Below are positions 22,293 through 29,838 of a DNA stretch of 31,981 nucleotides, piece by piece (the first letter of the stretch is position 1; every line of letters starts with the position of its first letter). The position numbers and the translations under genes were made by a program. Origin of the DNA: a virus; the IMG/VR virus record IMGVR_UViG_3300017732_000031, positions 1 through 31,981 of that record. One strand, written 5' to 3'. The notes under the pieces were generated by a model that was not told where the DNA came from, ran no database searches, and saw nothing but the letters and a program-made list of their open reading frames with translations.

Positions 22293-22620
22293 TGACATTG
22301 ATGCGGAAAAGAAATATCCGACATATATTATTAACAGATGTCTAAGTTCCTTTACTGACACTGTGTTGTTTGCTAATGAGATGAACAAGAACCCTCATCT
22401 ACCAAAGCGTTTGCAGTATGACTTTTATATAAATAGTGTGAAACCTAGGAAGAGATTCTCTCCTTGGGCAAAGAAAGATTCTATTGACTATCTTGAGATC
22501 GTAAAAGAGTATTATGGTTATAATGACGATAAGGCACTCCAAGCACTCAGAATTCTCACCAAGAATCAACTAGATTATATCAAAAAAGCATTAAGCAAAG
22601 GTGGCAAACATGAACGGTGA
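22231..22620 (+). CDS. g62: Clamp loader small subunit (gp62)
   Basis: gp62 is the non-ATPase subunit that, with the gp44 tetramer, loads the sliding clamp. The 129-residue product is shorter than T4 gp62 (187 aa). It keeps the recognisable stretches: INRCLSSFTDTVLFANEMN, LPKRLQYDFYINSVKPRKRF (equivalent to the T4 segment ending in VPRGKRYGKWAK), and LRILTKNQLDYIKKAL. ATG 22231 is preferred to TTG 22201. It is separated from gene 44 by five genes here and overlaps regA by 11 bases. Confidence 0.9.
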   Translation: MYQLKDYLYSINQSKKNILVDDIDAEKKYPTYIINRCLSSFTDTVLFANEMNKNPHLPKRLQYDFYINSVKPRKRFSPWAKKDSIDYLEIVKEYYGYNDDKALQALRILTKNQLDYIKKALSKGGKHER

Positions 22621-23038
22621 ACTTGAGATTCAATGGAAGCAATCTGATATGGTTGAAGTCACATTGAACGAACCAGATGATTTCTTGAAAGTTCGTGAGA
22701 CATTAACACGCATAGGTGTAGCATCAAGAAAAGAGAAAAAGATATATCAATCCTGTCACATACTTCACAAACAGGGTAAGTATTATATCGTACACTTCAA
22801 AGAATTATTTGCATTAGACGGAAAGAATACTAATTTATCATTAAACGATATTCAACGCAGGAATAGAATCGTGCAATTGTTATTAGATTGGGGATTAGTA
22901 ACTACCAATATTGTTAGCAAAGATAAGATATCAGATCTTGCTCCATTAAATCAAATCAAAGTATTAAGTTTCAAGGAAAAGAATGAATGGACGTTAGAAT
23001 CCAAGTATAATATAGGGAGAAAGAAACAAGAACCTTAA
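22610..23038 (+). CDS. regA: Translational repressor RegA
   Basis: RegA represses translation of early mRNAs by binding at their start regions. VEVTLNEPDDFLKVRETLTR followed by IGVASRKEKKIYQSCHILHK and YYIVHFKELFALDG are close to T4 RegA throughout. ATG 22610, with AAGGTGG just upstream, gives 142 residues; the alternative ATG 22649 would align with the start of T4 RegA (122 aa) and give 129. The order 62-regA is conserved with T4, but six genes now separate regA from gene 43. Confidence 0.95.
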   Translation: MNGELEIQWKQSDMVEVTLNEPDDFLKVRETLTRIGVASRKEKKIYQSCHILHKQGKYYIVHFKELFALDGKNTNLSLNDIQRRNRIVQLLLDWGLVTTNIVSKDKISDLAPLNQIKVLSFKEKNEWTLESKYNIGRKKQEP

Positions 23039-23211
23039 TGAAATACCATCTCTACGACGAACAGGAAAGACATCAAGGCAAGTTTAATTCTATTGAGGAA
23101 TTAAGAACGTTCTTATGTGATAGGAAGTATGATGTCAATTGTGACAAGGACATAGGTTGTACATTTGATTACATAAAACACATTAGATGGTTCTTTGAAA
23201 TAGAAGAGTAG
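23038..23211 (+). CDS. 57-residue hypothetical protein after regA
   Basis: MKYHLYDEQERHQGKFNSIE, then ELRTFLCDRKYDVNCDKDIG, then CTFDYIKHIRWFFEIEE. The ATG overlaps the regA stop as TAATG and the stop falls directly before a terminator hairpin, which strongly supports a real last gene of the operon. Three Cys are present without a clear metal-binding spacing. No family recognised. Confidence 0.65.
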   Translation: MKYHLYDEQERHQGKFNSIEELRTFLCDRKYDVNCDKDIGCTFDYIKHIRWFFEIEE

Positions 23212-23228
23212 AAACCGTAACGGTTTTT
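23212..23228 (+). terminator. Weak terminator-like hairpin after regA
   Basis: AAACCG-TAA-CGGTTT forms a 6-bp stem with a 3-base loop; the T-run is shared with the stem's right arm (five T, 23224-23228). It begins one base after the preceding stop and is followed by a stronger hairpin. Confidence 0.5.
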
Positions 23229-23253
23229 GGGGGTTTGCACACCTCCTTTTTTT
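23229..23253 (+). terminator. Terminator of the 62-regA unit, overlapping the hsp20 promoter
   Basis: GGGGGT-TTGCAC-ACCTCC forms a 6-bp stem (one G-T pair) with a 6-base loop, followed by seven T (23247-23253). The loop TTGCAC coincides with the -35 position of the hsp20 promoter, so terminator and promoter are nested. Confidence 0.75.
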
Positions 23254-23263
23254 GTGCTACAAT
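23235..23263 (+). promoter_or_regulatory. Host-sigma promoter for hsp20
   Basis: TTGCAC (23235-23240), a 17-base spacer ending in TGC, then TACAAT (23258-23263). The -10 matches 5/6 with an extended TGC; the -35 conserves only TTG. The hsp20 ATG is 62 bases downstream of the -10. Confidence 0.65.
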
Positions 23264-23325
23264 TATAAAATATTAATGTGATGCCGAAAGGGTCACTTAA
23301 TTTACGTCGCTTTACGGAGGACACA

Positions 23326-23727
23326 ATGGTAAACTATACATGGGAGCAATTTACTCCATTCACACTAGGACTCGATGAAACATTCAGCAGACTTGAAACT
23401 TTTGCAGGAACAGGAACAAACTATCCTCCTTACAACATCTATAATGGATCTGATTCTAGAACCATATTGGAGGTGGCTCTTGCAGGATTTTCGCAAGGGG
23501 ACATTTCTGTAGAAACTGAAAGGAATGTTTTAACGATCTCAGCAGACAAATCTTCTAAGGAAGAAAAGAAGTATTCATACAAAGGAATATCTCACAAGAA
23601 CTTTTCACGTAACTGGCAACTGGCGGATGATGTAGAGGTTGAATCAGTAGATTTTAAAGATGGACTTCTCACAATAAAATTGATGAAAGAACTACCAGAG
23701 AAACAAAAACGTCAGAAACATTTTTAA
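23326..23727 (+). CDS. hsp20: Small heat shock protein Hsp20
   Basis: The 133-residue product has an alpha-crystallin domain with EVALAGFSQGDISVETERNV, HKNFSRNWQLADDVEVESVD and the hallmark GLLTIKL near the C-terminus. Hsp20 is an ATP-independent holdase and a widespread cyanomyovirus gene. In the cell it may assist folding of the many phage structural proteins. The start is ATG 23326, preceded by GGAGG (23316-23320); the frame is open from 23278 but the extra 16 residues are not family-like. It has its own promoter behind a terminator. Confidence 0.92.
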   Translation: MVNYTWEQFTPFTLGLDETFSRLETFAGTGTNYPPYNIYNGSDSRTILEVALAGFSQGDISVETERNVLTISADKSSKEEKKYSYKGISHKNFSRNWQLADDVEVESVDFKDGLLTIKLMKELPEKQKRQKHF

Positions 23728-24302
23728 TGTTATATAATTTTCCTTCTAACTTTGTTTTTTATACCAAAGTTAAAGACCATGAACAATTAAAGAAAAAGTT
23801 ATTACCTCAGATATATGCTAATGAATCTGGTATCACATATAAAGGTGAGTATCAAGATTCAATAACAAACTATTTTGAGGAGAACAACATTCTTCTTGAC
23901 ATGGAGGAGGAAATATATCATAATGTAGTATGGGATCCATTCAACCAAATGTTGGAGGATCCCAATTTGAATATCGTTCATAGACCACAGGAATCAAAAC
24001 TGCAGTCTATGTGGTATAATGTCTATCGTGATGGTAAGTGTTGGCATAAGACACATACACATCCGTCGTCTACATTCTCTGGCATATATCTCCTACATCT
24101 AGAAGGAGAGAATGGCACAGTGTTTACTCAACTTGGACATCAATTGTTTGAGATGAACTACAACACAAAAAACAATGTAGAGGGAGAGGTGATTATATTT
24201 CCATCATCTCTACCACATAGTGTGGTGTCTTTTGGAACTCATAAGGTTTCTATTTCATTTAACATTATGTCTAGAAATGAAAAGTATGGAAATATATTTT
24301 GA
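23727..24302 (+). CDS. 2-oxoglutarate/Fe(II) oxygenase family protein (copy 2)
   Basis: The 191-residue product has WYNVYRDGKCWHKTHTHPSS with H110 and H112, SGIYLLHLEG, GEVIIFPSSLPHSVVSFG with H164, and a final strand HKVSISFN. The pattern is the same as at 19122-19745, but the position usually occupied by a 2-oxoglutarate-binding Arg is Lys173. The substrate is unknown. It follows hsp20 by a TAATG overlap and precedes the Sm-like array. Confidence 0.85.
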   Translation: MLYNFPSNFVFYTKVKDHEQLKKKLLPQIYANESGITYKGEYQDSITNYFEENNILLDMEEEIYHNVVWDPFNQMLEDPNLNIVHRPQESKLQSMWYNVYRDGKCWHKTHTHPSSTFSGIYLLHLEGENGTVFTQLGHQLFEMNYNTKNNVEGEVIIFPSSLPHSVVSFGTHKVSISFNIMSRNEKYGNIF

Positions 24303-24327
24303 CAAATTTAATTTTAGGTGCTAGAAT
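24299..24327 (+). promoter_or_regulatory. Host-sigma promoter overlapping the start of the Sm-like array
   Basis: TTGACA (24299-24304, perfect), a 17-base spacer ending TGC, then TAGAAT (24322-24327, 5/6). The -10 directly abuts the ATG at 24328, so a transcript starting about 7 bases later would lack that start codon. It may therefore serve the genes at 24653, 24999 and gene 43. Confidence 0.6.
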
Positions 24328-24660
24328 ATGGCTGTATCTGTTGTCACCTTTAAAACAGGTGATCGTGTTATTACAGAATTAAAAGAGATCTTTGATGAAG
24401 AAGGAGACAACAAAAAGGGCGTCTGTCTTCTCATGGAAGAACCATATATTTTAACTCTTGATGGTAGCACACCACAGTATCTTACTGAACAATCTGGTAT
24501 GGAATATCAGGTAAGGTTTAGTAAATGGAATCCTTACTCTCCCGATTGGCAGTTTAAGATTCCGTATGATTGTGTTATGACAATCAGTAGTCCAGAAAAA
24601 GGATTACAAGATGCTTATGAAAAGAAACTTCAAGAAAAAAAGGAACTAACAAATGAATGA
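24328..24660 (+). CDS. Sm-like-type small protein, array member 1
   Basis: The 110-residue product contains KTGDRVITELKEIFDEEGDN, MEEPYILTL, RFSKWNPYSPDWQFKIPYDC and VMTISSPEKGLQDAYEKKL. Its order of short beta strands with a P-Y-x-L turn and a final helix matches the next two genes. I read these as small beta-barrel (Sm-like) proteins, an assignment based on pattern. AGGTG at 24316-24320 could be the ribosome binding site, but it overlaps a promoter -10. Function is unknown; RNA binding is a possibility. Confidence 0.75.
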   Translation: MAVSVVTFKTGDRVITELKEIFDEEGDNKKGVCLLMEEPYILTLDGSTPQYLTEQSGMEYQVRFSKWNPYSPDWQFKIPYDCVMTISSPEKGLQDAYEKKLQEKKELTNE

Positions 24661-25033
24661 AGAATTGATTACTAATCATAATATGAGAATCGTTAGTCTT
24701 ACAACCTCAGAACGTGTTCTGTGTTTGTTTGGTGAGATTAAAGGTGATGATGATAAGGTAGCAGGGTATAGAATGGTGTATCCATATCTACTTACTCTTG
24801 GAGAACTAAATGAGGATGGAACTATTCCTATTAACTATTCTAGATGGTGTCCATATTCTCCTATTGAAGATCATAGAATTAGTGGTGAGCATATTATTAG
24901 TGTCGTATATCCTGATAATAATATTGTCAAGAATTATGCTGACAGACTAAAAGAGATTGGTCTAAAGGATGAACAAATTTTCTACGAGGTAAAGGAAGAT
25001 GGAGATAGCAGCGAATCTACTGCGACTGAGTAA
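24653..25033 (+). CDS. Sm-like-type small protein, array member 2
   Basis: The 126-residue product shares with its neighbour the VYPYLLTL segment, NYSRWCPYSPIEDHRISGEH, and IISVVYPDNNIVKNYADRL. RW-x-PYSP is the clearest common signature with member 1 (KW-x-PYSP). It overlaps both neighbours (8 and 35 bases). The acidic C-terminus (DGDSSESTATE) is encoded largely in the overlap with member 3 and is specific to this copy. Function unknown. Confidence 0.75.
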   Translation: MNEELITNHNMRIVSLTTSERVLCLFGEIKGDDDKVAGYRMVYPYLLTLGELNEDGTIPINYSRWCPYSPIEDHRISGEHIISVVYPDNNIVKNYADRLKEIGLKDEQIFYEVKEDGDSSESTATE

Positions 25034-25256
25034 TGAATGGATAGTCGCCCAAGTTGATGAAGTAGAAGGTGAGACACTACCTGGTGATCCTGACTGTGTA
25101 CTTCGTCAACCTTTTATGGTAGACTATGAAGGTAACCTAAGTCAGTGGCCTAAGAACTCTGATGATCGTGAGGTAGTAGTCAGGTCAACTGACATTACTA
25201 CCATTGTAAGTCCTAGTAAGGATCTACTTGCAAACTATATTAAATCCCTTGAATGA
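24999..25256 (+). CDS. Sm-like-type small protein, array member 3
   Basis: The 85-residue product is the shortest of the three: NEWIVAQVDEVEGETLPGDP, LRQPFMVDYEGNLSQWPKNS, and VVVRSTDITTIVSPSKDLLA with a terminal Y-containing helix. It keeps the strand and SP-helix order but lacks the PYSP motif. It begins 35 bases inside member 2 and overlaps gene 43 as ATGA, so the array is coupled to DNA polymerase translation. Confidence 0.7.
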   Translation: MEIAANLLRLSNEWIVAQVDEVEGETLPGDPDCVLRQPFMVDYEGNLSQWPKNSDDREVVVRSTDITTIVSPSKDLLANYIKSLE

Positions 25257-27742
25257 AGTTTTACACAAGTGTTGAACAAGCAGGAAATCGTCTCCTCGTA
25301 AGAGGATACAATAATGGTGACAGATACAGCGTTCGGGTTCCTTTTAACCCAACGCTTTTTTTGCCCACAAAAAACTTTTCCAAATGGAAAACACTAGAAG
25401 GAGAATGTGTAGAACCACATAAGTTTGGTTCTATATCAGAAGCAAGAGAGTTTGTAAAACAATACAAAGAAATTCCTGACTTTGACATTTATGGGAATAC
25501 AAGATTTTTATATCAGTACATCGCAGAACAACATCCAGAAGAAGAACTAAAGTTTGATAGTAGTAAGATTCGTATATTCAATATTGATATTGAGACTGCT
25601 GCTGAGAATGGATTTCCAGACATAGAATCTGCTGATCAAGAGATACTTGCTATCTCTATCAAAGATAGTTTCTCTGGTAGAATTACTGTGTTTGGTGCAA
25701 GACCATACGATAACAAAGATCCTATGGTTGATTACATGCACTTTAGATCGGAAGAAAGTATGATGAATGCTTTCTTAGATTACTGGCAAGCAAATTATCC
25801 TGATGTAATTACAGGATGGAACGTGCAGTTGTTTGATATGCCATACATCTGTAATCGTATTGAACGTATACTAGGTGAGAAGTTTGTAAAATTATTATCA
25901 CCATGGAGATTGGTATCACAACGTGAGATCTTCATCAAAGGTCGTAAACAATTTGCGGTTGATACACTTGGTATATCTACACTTGATTACTTAGAACTAT
26001 ACAAGAAGTTTACTTATTCTAATCAGGAATCATATCGTCTTGACTACATCTGTAATGTAGAACTAGGAGAAAAGAAACTAGATCACTCTGAGTTTGATAC
26101 ATTCAAAGAGTTCTATGAGAACGACTGGCAAAAGTTTATTGATTACAACATCCATGACGTTCGTTTAGTTGATAAACTAGAAGACAAGATGAAATTGATT
26201 GAACTCGCATACACTATGGCATATGATGCCAAGGTAAACTATGAAGATGTATTCAGTCAGGTTCGTATGTGGGACAACTACATCTACAATGAGTTAAACA
26301 AACGTAGGATTGCCATACCCCCTAAGAAAGAAGCAACAAAGAATGAGAAATACGCAGGAGCATATGTTAAAGAACCGAAACCAGGATTCTATGATTGGGT
26401 TGTGTCTTTCGATCTCAACTCTCTGTATCCTCATCTTATTATGCAGTACAATATCTCCCCAGAGACACTCAGGGAAAGCAGACATCCCAGTGCGAGCGTT
26501 GAGGGGATTCTAAATCAAAAGGTAGAGATTGATAAACAGTTTGCTACATGTGCTAATGGTGCACAGTATCGTAAAGACGTGCATGGTTTCTTACCAGAGA
26601 TGATGAAAAAGATGTATGACTCTAGAGTCATCTTCAAAAAGAGAATGATTAAAGCAAAGCAACAGTATGAAAAAACTCCTACTGTTGAACTTACAAAAGA
26701 GATTGCTCGCTGTAATAATATACAAATGGCAAAGAAGATTTCTCTCAACTCTGCCTATGGTGCTATTGGCAACGAACACTTTAGATACTATAAGACAGCA
26801 AATGCAGAAGCAATTACACTGTCAGGACAGGTTTCTATCCGTTGGATAGAGAACAAAATGAACAGATACCTAAATAAACTACTCTCTACAGAAAAGGTAG
26901 ATTATGTCATCGCATCTGACACCGACTCAATATATCTTAATCTTGGACCTCTTGTTGATAAATTTTTTGCTGCTAAGTCTAGCGACAAAACAGCAGTTGT
27001 TTCCTTACTTGACAAGATATGTCAAGAAAAATTGGAACCATTTATCGAGAAGAGTTATCAGGAGTTGGCGTCGTACGTTTCAGCGTACGAACAAAAAATG
27101 AGTATGAAGAGAGAGAATATTGCAGACAGAGGTATATGGACAGCAAAGAAAAGATACATATTAAATGTATGGGACTCAGAAGGAGTTAGATACAATGAAC
27201 CCAAGATGAAGATCATGGGTCTAGAAACTGCTAGGTCATCAACACCAGCATACTTTCGGGATAAATTATATGCAGCGTTTCAGATTATTATCGGCAAAGA
27301 CAATGATGAGCTTATCTCTTTCATCAATGGAGTCCGCAGCGAAACAAGGGAGCGACCCTATGATGAAGTCGCCTTCCCACGTGGAGTCAACAATCTATCC
27401 AAGTACAGACATCCAACAAACATTTACTCAAAAGGAACCCCGATCCATGTCAGAGGGGCACTCTTATACAACTGGTACGTCAAAAAATATAAAGTAGAAC
27501 ATAAGCATCCATTTATACAGGAGGGTGAGAAGATCAAGTTTATGTACTTGAAAACACCTAACCCTCTACATGAAAACTGTATCAGTTTCTTTGGTGAACT
27601 GCCAAAGGAATTTGGTATAGAGAAATATGTTGATTATCAAACACAATTTGAGAAGAGTTTCTTGGAACCTTTGAAAAACGTGCTACAATGTATAGGGTGG
27701 ACACACGAAAAAGTTATTACTATAGGGAGGTTCTTTGAATGA
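25253..27742 (+). CDS. g43: DNA polymerase, family B (gp43)
   Basis: This is the replicative polymerase with 3'-5' proofreading. The 829-residue product (T4 898 aa) has exonuclease motifs D112-I-E114, NVQLFDMPYI and YNIHDVRLVD, then polymerase motif A with D387 in FDLNSLYPHL, motif B KKISLNSAYGAIGN, and motif C D556-T-D558-S. All are intact and no intron or intein interrupts them. The extreme C-terminus ([14 protein letters not shown]) fits a clamp-binding tail. A terminator-like hairpin lies within the first 110 bases of the gene. Confidence 0.97.
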   Translation: MKFYTSVEQAGNRLLVRGYNNGDRYSVRVPFNPTLFLPTKNFSKWKTLEGECVEPHKFGSISEAREFVKQYKEIPDFDIYGNTRFLYQYIAEQHPEEELKFDSSKIRIFNIDIETAAENGFPDIESADQEILAISIKDSFSGRITVFGARPYDNKDPMVDYMHFRSEESMMNAFLDYWQANYPDVITGWNVQLFDMPYICNRIERILGEKFVKLLSPWRLVSQREIFIKGRKQFAVDTLGISTLDYLELYKKFTYSNQESYRLDYICNVELGEKKLDHSEFDTFKEFYENDWQKFIDYNIHDVRLVDKLEDKMKLIELAYTMAYDAKVNYEDVFSQVRMWDNYIYNELNKRRIAIPPKKEATKNEKYAGAYVKEPKPGFYDWVVSFDLNSLYPHLIMQYNISPETLRESRHPSASVEGILNQKVEIDKQFATCANGAQYRKDVHGFLPEMMKKMYDSRVIFKKRMIKAKQQYEKTPTVELTKEIARCNNIQMAKKISLNSAYGAIGNEHFRYYKTANAEAITLSGQVSIRWIENKMNRYLNKLLSTEKVDYVIASDTDSIYLNLGPLVDKFFAAKSSDKTAVVSLLDKICQEKLEPFIEKSYQELASYVSAYEQKMSMKRENIADRGIWTAKKRYILNVWDSEGVRYNEPKMKIMGLETARSSTPAYFRDKLYAAFQIIIGKDNDELISFINGVRSETRERPYDEVAFPRGVNNLSKYRHPTNIYSKGTPIHVRGALLYNWYVKKYKVEHKHPFIQEGEKIKFMYLKTPNPLHENCISFFGELPKEFGIEKYVDYQTQFEKSFLEPLKNVLQCIGWTHEKVITIGRFFE
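25329..25362 (+). terminator. Terminator-like hairpin inside gene 43
   Basis: GCGTT-C-GGGTT (25329-25339) pairs with AACCC-AACGC (25346-25355) as a 10-bp stem with one bulged C and a CCTTTT loop, followed at once by seven T (25356-25362). This is a textbook intrinsic terminator shape, yet it encodes residues about 26-37 of DNA polymerase. Attenuation of gene 43 is the natural hypothesis. Confidence 0.65.
27662..27689 (+). promoter_or_regulatory. Candidate host-sigma promoter upstream of uvsX
   Basis: TTGGAA (27662-27667), a 16-base spacer ending TGC, then TACAAT (27684-27689). TGCTACAAT is identical to the extended -10 before hsp20 and uvsY. It is inside the end of gene 43, 50 bases before the small gene at 27739 and 214 before uvsX. 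Confidence 0.5.
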
Positions 27743-27915
27743 CTAGAAAAGTCTATGTTGTCACTTGGACTAACCACGTCGTTGGTCAGATTGATACCGA
27801 TAGCATCAAATGTTTTGAGGACTATGAAACTGCTCGTTCGTTTGCAAAAATGATGAGTAGTGATTATGATTATGTAAATTTTTATGAGGATGAAGCAACA
27901 CAATGGGATTCTTAG
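27739..27915 (+). CDS. 58-residue hypothetical protein between genes 43 and uvsX
   Basis: [20 protein letters not shown], then [20 protein letters not shown], then [17 protein letters not shown]. The pattern is strand, strand, helix, strand, a small alpha/beta fold. Its ATG overlaps the gene 43 stop (ATGA) and its end overlaps uvsX by 13 bases, so it is probably coupled to both. No family recognised. Confidence 0.65.
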   Translation: MTRKVYVVTWTNHVVGQIDTDSIKCFEDYETARSFAKMMSSDYDYVNFYEDEATQWDS

Positions 27916-28910
27916 ATACAGTAATTAAGGACAGTGGCAATGAGTTTGCTAGTATAGTAAGTGATGGAGTTGCTGCGGGTGACGTAGACAACTATGTTGA
28001 CACTGGTTCATATATTTTTAATGCTCTTTGTAGCGGATCAATATATGGAGGGATACCTTCTAACAAAGTTACTGCACTTGCAGGAGAGAGCAGCACAGGT
28101 AAAACATTTTTTGCACTAAGTGTTGTTCGTAATTTTTTAGATGCAAATCCTAAAGGAGGAGTCATATACTTTGAGACAGAATCTGCTATCTCTAAAGAGA
28201 TGATTGAGTCTCGTGGTATTGATTCTCAACGTATGGTATTGTTTCCAGTATCTACTATTGAAGAATTTAGAACACAAGCTTGTCGTATCGTAGACAAGTA
28301 TATGAAAGAACCAAAGAGAGAACCAATGATGTTTGTTCTTGATTCTCTTGGTATGTTATCTACATCTAAAGAGATGGAAGATGTTGCTAACGATAAACAA
28401 GTTAGAGACATGACTAAATCACAATTAATCAAAGGTGCATTTCGTGTATTGACTTTGAAACTAGGTCAAGCAAAGATACCTATGATTGTGACAAATCATA
28501 CCTATGATGTAATAGGATCTTACGTACCTACAAAAGAAATGGGTGGAGGAACAGGACTCAAGTATGCAGCATCAACTATCATCTACCTTGGTAAGAAGAA
28601 AGAAAAGGATGGCACAACACTTGTTGGTAACATAATAAAATGTGAAGCAAAAAAATCTCGATTAACAAAGGAGGGAAGTAAAGTTGAAACTAGATTGTAT
28701 TTTGATGAACGTGGACTGGATAAGTATTACGGATTATTGGAGTTGGGTGAACAGTATGGGGTCTTTGAGCGTAAAGGAAATAGGATCGTTGTTGGTGGCA
28801 GCAGCGTATATCCTTCTGCAATTCTTAAAGACCCAGAAAAATACTTTACCGAAGGAGTAATGAAACAACTGGAGGAGGCAGCGAGAAAGGAATATAGTTA
28901 TGGTGGTTGA
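27903..28910 (+). CDS. uvsX: RecA-like recombinase UvsX
   Basis: UvsX forms filaments on single-stranded DNA and catalyses strand exchange for recombination-dependent replication. The 335-residue product is shorter than T4 UvsX (391 aa), mainly at the C-terminus. Walker A GESSTGKT is at 61-68, Walker B is the [11 protein letters not shown] stretch, and the later [20 protein letters not shown] and [12 protein letters not shown] loops correspond to the DNA-binding region. The start codon follows an overlap with the small upstream gene. Confidence 0.95.
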   Translation: MGFLDTVIKDSGNEFASIVSDGVAAGDVDNYVDTGSYIFNALCSGSIYGGIPSNKVTALAGESSTGKTFFALSVVRNFLDANPKGGVIYFETESAISKEMIESRGIDSQRMVLFPVSTIEEFRTQACRIVDKYMKEPKREPMMFVLDSLGMLSTSKEMEDVANDKQVRDMTKSQLIKGAFRVLTLKLGQAKIPMIVTNHTYDVIGSYVPTKEMGGGTGLKYAASTIIYLGKKKEKDGTTLVGNIIKCEAKKSRLTKEGSKVETRLYFDERGLDKYYGLLELGEQYGVFERKGNRIVVGGSSVYPSAILKDPEKYFTEGVMKQLEEAARKEYSYGG

Positions 28911-29838
28911 TACAATTTTATTTGGAGATTGTCGTGAGACTTTAAAAGAGTTTGATGGCAAGGCAAGAACTTGTGTCACATCACCACCTTATTATGGATT
29001 GCGTGACTACGGTGGAGAAGAGTCACAGATAGGACAGGAACAATCACCAGAAGAATACATAAAAAATTTAGTAGAAGTATTCAGATCAGTTCGTGATGTC
29101 TTAACTGATGATGGCACATTATGGGTAAACATAGGTGATAGTTATTACAACTATAGACCTGGTAAAGGACAAGCATTACCAAAACAAACTGTAAGTAAAA
29201 CAAAACAAGATCTACCTGACAAGTGTGCTAAGAGAGGAAACAAATTAGAAGGTCTCAAAGAGAAGGACTTGATAGGTATACCATGGATGTTAGCATTTGC
29301 ATTACGTGCAGATGGATGGTATCTACGTCAGGATATTATATGGCATAAACCTAATCCTATGCCTGAGTCAGTTAAAGATAGGTGTACTAAATCACACGAA
29401 TATATTTTTCTACTTTCTAAAAATCGTAAATACTATTATAACAATGAAGCAATTAAAGAACCCGTCAAGCAAGACTGGGGCACTAGAGACAGGACTAAAG
29501 GTAAGTACCATAATCCTGGTACTGGGTTGGTTCCTCATAGTGGGTTATCCAAGTCTTATGACAGGAAAAATAAGCGAGATGTTTGGACTGTAACAAACAA
29601 ACCATATAAGGGAGCACACTTTGCTGTGTATCCACCTGACTTAATTGAACCTTGTATCAAGGCAGGGAGTGAAGAGGGAGACATAGTTCTAGATCCATTC
29701 ATGGGATCAGGAACAACAGCAGTTGTGTCCAAATCATTAAATAGACATTATATTGGTTGCGAACTACATGAAGACTATGGTAGACTAATACAGAAGAGAC
29801 TAAGTGAGAAATCATTTGCGAGGTTAAAACTAGAATGA
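28900..29838 (+). CDS. DNA methyltransferase, N6-adenine/N4-cytosine beta class
   Basis: The 312-residue product has motif IV TSPPYYG (27-33) before motif [10 protein letters not shown] (265-273), the beta-class order seen in N4-cytosine and some N6-adenine methyltransferases. SPPY favours N4-cytosine but does not settle it. The central region (about 180-240) would carry target recognition. It overlaps uvsX by 11 bases and gene 41 as ATGA. No restriction nuclease is adjacent, so it is an orphan methyltransferase, presumably modifying phage DNA. Confidence 0.88.
   Translation: MVVDTILFGDCRETLKEFDGKARTCVTSPPYYGLRDYGGEESQIGQEQSPEEYIKNLVEVFRSVRDVLTDDGTLWVNIGDSYYNYRPGKGQALPKQTVSKTKQDLPDKCAKRGNKLEGLKEKDLIGIPWMLAFALRADGWYLRQDIIWHKPNPMPESVKDRCTKSHEYIFLLSKNRKYYYNNEAIKEPVKQDWGTRDRTKGKYHNPGTGLVPHSGLSKSYDRKNKRDVWTVTNKPYKGAHFAVYPPDLIEPCIKAGSEEGDIVLDPFMGSGTTAVVSKSLNRHYIGCELHEDYGRLIQKRLSEKSFARLKLE

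Noticed and set aside
23747-23772. TAACTTTG...CAAAGTTA hairpin near the start of the second oxygenase gene.
   Set aside because: The T-run is in the loop rather than after the stem, so it is not a terminator, and the stem is AT-rich.
27071-27090. TCGTACG-TTTCAG-CGTACGA hairpin late in gene 43, followed by an A-rich stretch.
   Set aside because: No T-run on the + strand and no minus-strand gene to terminate; probably chance in coding sequence.
25253-27742. Possible intron, intein or homing endonuclease interrupting gene 43.
   Set aside because: All exonuclease and polymerase motifs occur in one uninterrupted frame at normal spacing; the HNH-type gene at 20661 is endonuclease VII, not a homing enzyme.
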